Both the position numbers and the translations under genes were made by a program. Of a stretch of DNA of 64,000 nt, positions 58,801 to 64,000 are shown piece after piece (the stretch's first letter is position 1; every line of letters begins with the position of its first letter). The notes beneath the pieces are model-generated. The model was not told where the DNA came from. It saw only the letters and a list, made by a program, of their open reading frames with translations, and ran no database searches. The DNA comes from a virus: positions 42,181-106,180 of the IMG/VR virus record IMGVR_UViG_3300027659_000014; one strand, written 5' to 3'.

Positions 58801-61800
58801 AAATTAAATGTTGGACCAAAAAGACCTACAGTAATTGTTGTACCATTTGGTAATTGATTAGGGGTTATTATATATCTACCAACACCGCCAGTTGTTCCAC
58901 TTATCTGAGAAACTATTGTTGTACCATATTGTAATGAAGCACCAGATAGTGTCATTCCACTAATAATTTCGTTTCCGTTTATTGTTAATACTTCTAATTG
59001 ATTATCATTAACTATTGCACAAGTACCCCCAATTGGTATTACACTATCAAAAACAACTTTTCCTTGATAAAAAACATTAAAATCATCTATTGTTTTTGGG
59101 TAAAAACCATTATTAATAATTGTTTTTACATAATTGATTCCAAGAACATTTGTTGTTATATTACCCTCTAATATAATTTCTTGTGGTGAACCATCAATAG
59201 TAACGTTATAAGATTTTGTTGTTGCACTATTAACGGGGTCGTAATTATATGAATAATTAAAATTGTTCCAAACTTCGGTTAAAATATCATTTCCAGTTTC
59301 AACCCAAGTTTTGTATCTATGCCAAAGTGATCCATATTTTAAAATCCAAGCGTGTGGTAATCTATGTATTGCACCAAATTTTTTAATTGTTGATATAATA
59401 TAACTTAATTCATTTGTGGAATTATTAGTATCATCAAGTAATTTGTATTTTTCTTTTAATGTTGCTAAAGGTAAACTATTTAAAAATAGATAAGCCGCCA
59501 ATTTATATGGGGAAGAATCTCCACTATTATATCTAAAATTATAAACTCCTTTTTGAATTGCATTTATAAAATAGGGGGTGTTCAACATTGAAGTTGTTTG
59601 TTCGTCTATTAAATTGTCAGTATAATTTTTATAAAAAACATTTCCTTCTGTTATATATTGATTTTTAATTTGTCTATTTTTATAAAATAGTTTTAAATTA
59701 CCATTTATAATTGATTGATTAAAAATGTCATCAGTATAATTAAAATTAGTTATTGGTTTTATAATTTTATTTTCAGTAAAATTAACAATTGATTTATTAT
59801 TTAAATCATATTTTAAAACATCAGAAGTCTTATATACTAATTCTGTATTTTTTATTGTCGTACCGTTTGCTAAATAATTGTTGTCCCAAGATAAATTAGT
59901 TATTGGGTACAAATCACATATGTCATATTTTTCAATTACATTGTCAATCCCAACATATTTTTCAACTAATTCCGTATTTTCTATTCCAACATTTGGTTGG
60001 GATATTTCATTAATTAATATCTTAGCATCTAAAAGATTGAATGAGCTTAATGTTTCATTTTTAATATATGGTGTATTAAATTCTCCTCTAATAAAATTTT
60101 GCCAAGATATTCCCTCTCCTTGATTTGAGATATGTCTTAAAAATCCTCCATAGACTCCTGAATTAATATTATATTCTTTTAATTTTTTAGTTAGATATGG
60201 GTTGTCATCACCTAACGCTTTTATAATGTTAATAACTTCTGACTCGGCAGAATAAAACTCCATATTATATAATTTTGAAGAGTCTCTAGACATTAAACTA
60301 TAAAATGAATTTAACATTAATCTTTCATATATTTCATAAAAAAATTTTACTTCTTCTGTATTTTGAAATACTTGATTATTAATTGGAAATTCAATAGCAT
60401 TAAAACTTAATCTTTCAGGTTTTGTTAATCCATTATTAATATATTCAGGATCCGGAATTGGGGTTTCTCTTTCTGTATATGCCTTTATAAATTCTTCAAC
60501 AAACTCGACTTCAGGCCATATTTCAGGTATAAAAGCGTTTATTTTTCCCGATAAAACCGGATCACCAGGATATTTTAATTCATATTTTTCCCCACCATCG
60601 TTTTTTGTATTTTCAACAATTAATTGTGGCCAAGGATATATTGGGGTATTTTCTTCACCATCGTTTTTTACGTCAACACTAGGGACCGTTGAATTACTAC
60701 CAAATACGGCATCTTTTCTATATTTATCTTCCCTTAAATTCCAAGCCTTTGTATGTACATCATCCATCAGACGTAAAAAAGCTTCCCCTTGAGCAAAAAA
60801 TACTGCTAAAATATTCCTCATTGTTGGTTCAAAACCAATACCAGTTGACGTATTACTCATTTGATCCGCTAATTGTGCGGTTAAAGATTCTTCAATTTTT
60901 TGTCTGTTTATTTGATATTTTTGTTGCATTACTTTTGTTTGATTTAAAAAGTAACCTTTACCATCAAATTGAAAATTTTTATTTTTCTGAAATTCGATTT
61001 CTAATGTTTTTGTAAAAGCGGAAACTTCGGATGGAATTCCGGGTAATTCTTTATTTGTTCTTAACAAATATGTTTTATTAATGTTAACATCAATAAACTT
61101 TGATTTAGTGTAACAAGTATTTAATTCAATTTTGTTCGGAATATAATTTGGTTGATTTAAACCTAATGTTTTATTCTTTTCAAGTGCAAGATTAAATTTT
61201 TTGATTATTCCATCAAGTTCATTTAGTGGCGCGGATTGTTTTGTAATATCGTCCCTGTATTCTTTTTTCCATTGGTATATTATTTCTTCACTATCTTTAA
61301 GTACAAAAATATTATTCACATCTAAATATTGTTTTACCCAAGAATCAGGAGTATAATAAAAAACATACCCATCATATTCGGTTAGTTGGGTTGTGTAATC
61401 TGTTAAATCATTTAAAACATTTAAGTTAGTTTTTTTAAAACTATCTATTATATTTTTAATAAACCTATCTAACCTATACTTTAATTGTTGTATTGTTATT
61501 TCAGGGAAATTATCATTAATTAATCCTTTTGATTTATATTCAGAATATAATTCTTTCATTTTTTGATATCCCTCACTTGCAAATGTTTTTTTAACGGGTA
61601 TTGAATTATTAGTACTATTATTTGGTTGGATTTGTTTTGTTGTAACAATTGACTTGTACATTAATGGTGTTCCCATCATGGCTCCAAAAGTAACATGAGA
61701 CATAATTGTGTATTTATATGTTTTCAGTTCTAATTTTACCCTAAAGTTACCAGAACTTGGATCAAATGAAGATCCAAATTTTTCTAACATTAATGGTATT

Positions 61801-62414
61801 CTAATTGCTTTACCCAAATATCCTTTTATGGTTAAATGAAAAAGTGGGTATGGGAATTGAAAAAATGCTGCGTATGGAGAATTATTACCACCTTCAAACA
61901 ACGATCTTCCTTTTACGTCTTCAAGAGTAATATCGATCGTAGGTACAAAATCTAAACCACAACTATAATTTATTTGTGTTATACCTAATAATCCATTATC
62001 AACAGCGCCAGGTACCCCATTTGATATTAAACTTTGACTATAATAAAAGTCTTCTGAATTATCAGGATTTACACTAACCGATTTTTTTGGTTGGTTAACA
62101 CCTTTTCCAGTTAAAGTATTTTTTCCTGTTATTTCATCTGACCATCCATTGTCTAAAAATTTTTTAAACCCTGGATTTAAAAAATTAATTTTACCAACAG
62201 ATATAGTTTTAACTGATTCGTTTAGTGAAACACCTAAAGCTAATTTAGTTCTTGGTAATACAGAACATTCTAAATTAGCGTAGAACACAAGATTTTCGTG
62301 ATCTATAAGTCTTTCTTTTGGTCTACCTTCTTCATCAATTATTTTATTTGGGTCAATTACTGATATGTTTTGGTAATCAAATTCTACTAATATATTTTCT
62401 CCGTTATTTACCAT
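55869..62414 (-). CDS. giant baseplate hub-like protein (2181 aa)
   Basis: The N-terminus (LVFYANLECSVLPRTKLALG) and a downstream tail-hub region (about 60-230, with KLELKTYKYTIMSHVTFGAM) look like a large hub protein. Residues about 1120-1190 contain SGMTLSGASLQYGTTIVSQI then GTTGGVGRYIIT, an Ig-like insertion common in phage tail proteins. Residues about 1890-1960 (LGNAMIQPMMYFNLRNVPMF, SGPYMITKVSHRISDNGFDT) match the gp27/gpD-type hub end. The last 150 residues (YGHNYGSIRL, IFRSDEFFVKF) resemble a glucosaminidase/lysozyme fold without an obvious catalytic Glu. It starts 11 bases inside the gp53-like gene. Confidence 0.75.
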   Translation of the reverse strand: MVNNGENILVEFDYQNISVIDPNKIIDEEGRPKERLIDHENLVFYANLECSVLPRTKLALGVSLNESVKTISVGKINFLNPGFKKFLDNGWSDEITGKNTLTGKGVNQPKKSVSVNPDNSEDFYYSQSLISNGVPGAVDNGLLGITQINYSCGLDFVPTIDITLEDVKGRSLFEGGNNSPYAAFFQFPYPLFHLTIKGYLGKAIRIPLMLEKFGSSFDPSSGNFRVKLELKTYKYTIMSHVTFGAMMGTPLMYKSIVTTKQIQPNNSTNNSIPVKKTFASEGYQKMKELYSEYKSKGLINDNFPEITIQQLKYRLDRFIKNIIDSFKKTNLNVLNDLTDYTTQLTEYDGYVFYYTPDSWVKQYLDVNNIFVLKDSEEIIYQWKKEYRDDITKQSAPLNELDGIIKKFNLALEKNKTLGLNQPNYIPNKIELNTCYTKSKFIDVNINKTYLLRTNKELPGIPSEVSAFTKTLEIEFQKNKNFQFDGKGYFLNQTKVMQQKYQINRQKIEESLTAQLADQMSNTSTGIGFEPTMRNILAVFFAQGEAFLRLMDDVHTKAWNLREDKYRKDAVFGSNSTVPSVDVKNDGEENTPIYPWPQLIVENTKNDGGEKYELKYPGDPVLSGKINAFIPEIWPEVEFVEEFIKAYTERETPIPDPEYINNGLTKPERLSFNAIEFPINNQVFQNTEEVKFFYEIYERLMLNSFYSLMSRDSSKLYNMEFYSAESEVINIIKALGDDNPYLTKKLKEYNINSGVYGGFLRHISNQGEGISWQNFIRGEFNTPYIKNETLSSFNLLDAKILINEISQPNVGIENTELVEKYVGIDNVIEKYDICDLYPITNLSWDNNYLANGTTIKNTELVYKTSDVLKYDLNNKSIVNFTENKIIKPITNFNYTDDIFNQSIINGNLKLFYKNRQIKNQYITEGNVFYKNYTDNLIDEQTTSMLNTPYFINAIQKGVYNFRYNSGDSSPYKLAAYLFLNSLPLATLKEKYKLLDDTNNSTNELSYIISTIKKFGAIHRLPHAWILKYGSLWHRYKTWVETGNDILTEVWNNFNYSYNYDPVNSATTKSYNVTIDGSPQEIILEGNITTNVLGINYVKTIINNGFYPKTIDDFNVFYQGKVVFDSVIPIGGTCAIVNDNQLEVLTINGNEIISGMTLSGASLQYGTTIVSQISGTTGGVGRYIITPNQLPNGTTITVGLFGPTFNFNLSNVNSVGYVSSEIQSALNTNLGMVKTTGSLINKSNGFDFPNVTRSLTLTPWSCYVKTTDQTSIYPLPSFGGIINQTKDECFRINGTIKTEVSGNNSMYNGSVRLFWKAPNYGYFNNNKVVPPSPDSYLKEIYNSGTTQQNFSINGDIGDYSKLDEMFTSFDKNILDILEIEFLNFGRSVYDYDTLITSVTDEETESEKMCKNFQLLMRTMMKIPVPTATNGDSIVSEIQNSQITAFKSYLTKFMDYEVVMKYGNPSNFDKKLFYTFSNKYIENPYTYQGYKQSSPNTLPNGLLSPVTLLQSKTNNPVTWKALETYVGFSEIPELKYKNNGSYITDFFIDLDVQFNEKNVIQFAPIIKIYATQKLKKNNITKIEFYTLMNDYLNKNEDYIDTVLDLELTRLRNKLPNVIVTPDRNSVKSNLQGEQTRYEIWDTFKSINDKFISGNDYKTKTLFEDILLFDRASRDVGQKIYADIFKVKELIEYGDHGNKMVDTVTTILTQNNFTYFTMPAYANFYNVQNVSKNPTPNPEGTLEFANSLFGTFLTLDYRDTTSKFLCLYANKPSEHLALNDNVDYRFRDDAFDLRRSSDNPLLDNLNGKTDWDKSNKVVGFNVDIGPQNQQIFKQFDISQDPGLPTTESLEVLNQMANLNRNRSESTQSVSLYNLYRNRSYKCSIDMLGNAMIQPMMYFNLRNVPMFSGPYMITKVSHRISDNGFDTEFEGQRQPFYSIPAIDKFLQSLSTTILLSIKEQIEKDETAKLDSPENILQEQNDIINNTNNGNGSLTPNQNCSDNLNSSYTNYTIETPTITKITLKNSIELIKKEMISANITTENQTLMLAFIFSVMYINSYKSDKFEAYGHNYGSIRLDVAYGGSSFLMENKYYCVNQGSTQNIPLAIFRSDEFFVKFVISKFKEKLSFISNQPLTTTDEQITALSKAFILRWPVNQPDSVYDKMTEQNKKTIENKFRESFNIVKSIP

Positions 62415-62727
62415 AATAGAATATGTGATTATCTAATTCGTTTTTATAATCCTGTAATGAAGTTAACAACGGATATGGAATTGTCAATACCGCACCATCA
62501 GGAATATTAAATTCAAGTCCAGTATATTGTGGGTTTGATTGTAAAATTAACCAACCAAAAAATGGTGAATTGTAATGTTGTTGAGACACTTTATCTAATC
62601 TAGACGTACCAACCTTATAAATATATCTTTTATCTGATGATTTTGACGGCAAATTAATATACGGAACAACGGTTTGTTTTCCGTTAAGTAAAAATGAATT
62701 ATATCTATTATAATACTGTAACTGCAT
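62404..62727 (-). CDS. 53: LysM-like baseplate wedge protein, gp53-like (107 aa)
   Basis: VGTSRLDKVSQQHYNSPFFG and LILQSNPQYTGLEFNIPDGA are the two halves of a LysM-like fold as found in T4 gp53 and P2 gpX baseplate proteins; the TSLQDY tail is also typical. It overlaps the hub gene by 11 bases and is followed by it in the transcript, a usual position for a hub/wedge connector. Confidence 0.8.
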   Translation of the reverse strand: MQLQYYNRYNSFLLNGKQTVVPYINLPSKSSDKRYIYKVGTSRLDKVSQQHYNSPFFGWLILQSNPQYTGLEFNIPDGAVLTIPYPLLTSLQDYKNELDNHIFYYGK

Positions 62728-62728
62728 A

Positions 62729-64000
62729 TTAATTAAATTTTATTTTACCATTATATTTATCATTAGTATTTAAGTTTTGTTTACTATATAGGTCCGATAT
62801 TCTTTTTTCATACATTGAGTAATTTGGGTCATTTTTGTCTGTAGTATACCCTACTTTAACATCAAAAGGGGGTATTTCAAAATTTTGAAACTTTTCATAT
62901 TCAGGACTTTTTTCATAATCATTAAATATTGTATTTTCATTTTCTTTTTCTGTTTTACATTGTTTTCTATAGTCGTCAAATCTATTTTTTAAATCAGATA
63001 CTAATTTTGGGTTAGATTTTATTTTTTCTAATGAGGTTAAACTTTCTATAAAAGAAGTATATTTGTTATCATCTAACATTACATCAGACATTACCATATA
63101 AAATCTTTTTTCTTCATCATTTCCAAATGGTCTAAATCCTGGAACAGAATTTGGAAAGTTCATTACGTTAATACTTTCACTATATATGGGCGAATCTATT
63201 ATATATCTATTTAACATAACACCAAAAAATTCGGTGATTCCTGATGCAACATTAGTCTTATATACATTAAGTATTGAATCAGATACAGTTGTTGCACTAG
63301 ATCCTGTAAAAATATAAACTTTTGGTTTACCAGTCTCTAATAATATTCCATCAATTTTTGATATAACCACATCAGTTTTTCTAAAAGTATAGTTTAAATT
63401 TTCTTGATAACTTGTGAGTTCATTAATTGACCCAATAACAAAATTGTTTATTTCACCTTCTCTATTTTTTAAAATATCCTCTAATTTGTTTTTGACTTGT
63501 CTTTGTGCAGCATTAGTGTATTCAGTATCGTTAACAATATCTTTAATAACGGGAGATAAGTCATTTTTACAATCGTTTACCGCATTGTCAACAAGATTTT
63601 TTATTAATTTTTCAACATCATCAGGTTTACCATAAATTTTTAATGGAGCCGGGCTTCCAAATTCACTAATGTTTCCATCAAAATATTTTCTTTTAAAATT
63701 AACAAGTTGTAATATTCCGTAATTAGAAATGTCATTGATACTTTTTAACTTGTTATATATTGTTGAAAAGAAATCTTTAGTTGATGTTGATAACTCACTA
63801 ATAAGTCCACTATAATCTAATTCACCCGTCTCTATAGTACCATCATCGTTGGAACTTGCTCCAAGTATTTTTCCAATTGTTTCTCCTCCTTTTTGAGGTA
63901 TATTGTTTGGTATGTCACCAACAGTTGGAGGAGAGGATGAATTAGGGACAAGTTTACCAACAATAGCGTTATCCCTTTCCGATGTGTCTTCTGTTGCAAC
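62729..64000 (-). CDS. virion structural protein, 5' part outside the window (at least 423 aa)
   Basis: The frame is open from 62729 to the right edge: a GTG at 63370 could start a 213-residue product, but the codons upstream of it continue open without a stop to 64000 and read as normal protein (for example DYSGLISELSTSTKDFFSTI and NNFVIGSINELTSYQENLNY). The true start is therefore outside the window. The visible part is helical and coiled in the N-terminal half and beta-rich afterwards (KPKVYIFTGSSATTVSDSIL). It directly precedes the gp53-like gene. Probably a tail or baseplate protein. Confidence 0.72.
   Translation of the reverse strand, partial: VATEDTSERDNAIVGKLVPNSSSPPTVGDIPNNIPQKGGETIGKILGASSNDDGTIETGELDYSGLISELSTSTKDFFSTIYNKLKSINDISNYGILQLVNFKRKYFDGNISEFGSPAPLKIYGKPDDVEKLIKNLVDNAVNDCKNDLSPVIKDIVNDTEYTNAAQRQVKNKLEDILKNREGEINNFVIGSINELTSYQENLNYTFRKTDVVISKIDGILLETGKPKVYIFTGSSATTVSDSILNVYKTNVASGITEFFGVMLNRYIIDSPIYSESINVMNFPNSVPGFRPFGNDEEKRFYMVMSDVMLDDNKYTSFIESLTSLEKIKSNPKLVSDLKNRFDDYRKQCKTEKENENTIFNDYEKSPEYEKFQNFEIPPFDVKVGYTTDKNDPNYSMYEKRISDLYSKQNLNTNDKYNGKIKFN

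Overview
The window looks like part of the genome of a large, AT-rich, T4-like tailed phage (contractile-tail myovirus) that infects a Bacteroidota host, probably a flavobacterium. The T4-like core is clear: gp46/gp47 (SbcCD-like) recombination nuclease, UvsX/RecA-like recombinase, gp32-like ssDNA-binding protein, gp41/DnaB-like helicase, DnaG-like primase, RNase H/5'-3' exonuclease, class Ia ribonucleotide reductase (NrdA/NrdB), and baseplate wedge proteins like gp6, gp25 and gp53. The host assignment rests on three things: SprB-type adhesin repeats in tail proteins, Bacteroidota-type promoters (TTG-N20/22-TAnnTTTG) in front of some early-type genes, and an Hc1-like histone H1 protein of the kind common in Bacteroidota. 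Almost every gene is on the minus strand, so transcription runs from high to low coordinates. No tRNA gene, CRISPR array, integrase or transposase was seen.

Layout from left to right. 1-3651: small accessory genes (start of a Dam-type DNA methylase running off the left edge, a type I DnaJ, Hc1-like protein, small membrane and coiled-coil proteins). 3700-9028: a leftward operon of predicted virion-associated proteins (zinc/EF-hand protein, SGxYSGP-repeat protein) and a likely lysis block (two spanin-like membrane coiled-coil proteins and an amidase-fold protein that has lost most zinc ligands). 9078-9630: a plus-strand gene followed by a compact structured RNA region between two convergent terminators. 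9631-19446: sigma factor, gp46, gp47, RecB-type nuclease, primase and many small proteins, several with overlapping start/stop codons. 19522-30435: an adhesin/fibre region with Thr-Pro and Thr-rich linkers, SprB modules and an embedded glycosyltransferase; two of the fibre genes are inverted to the plus strand, and a RuvC-like resolvase lies within the region. 30432-46256: tail/baseplate genes including a 1,906-residue protein, gp6-like and gp25-like. 46351-54828: nucleotide and DNA replication genes. 54938-64000: further virion genes, including a 2,181-residue hub-like protein, a gp53/LysM-like protein and a gene running off the right edge.

How it fits together: NrdAB supplies dNTPs; primase, helicase, SSB and RNase H serve the fork; UvsX, gp46/47 and RuvC serve recombination-dependent replication and junction resolution; the sigma factor presumably redirects host RNA polymerase; the baseplate block plus SprB-like fibres build the host-binding apparatus; and the 5.9-9.0 kb block probably disrupts the envelope at lysis. 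The DNA polymerase, clamp, terminase and major capsid genes are not in this window.
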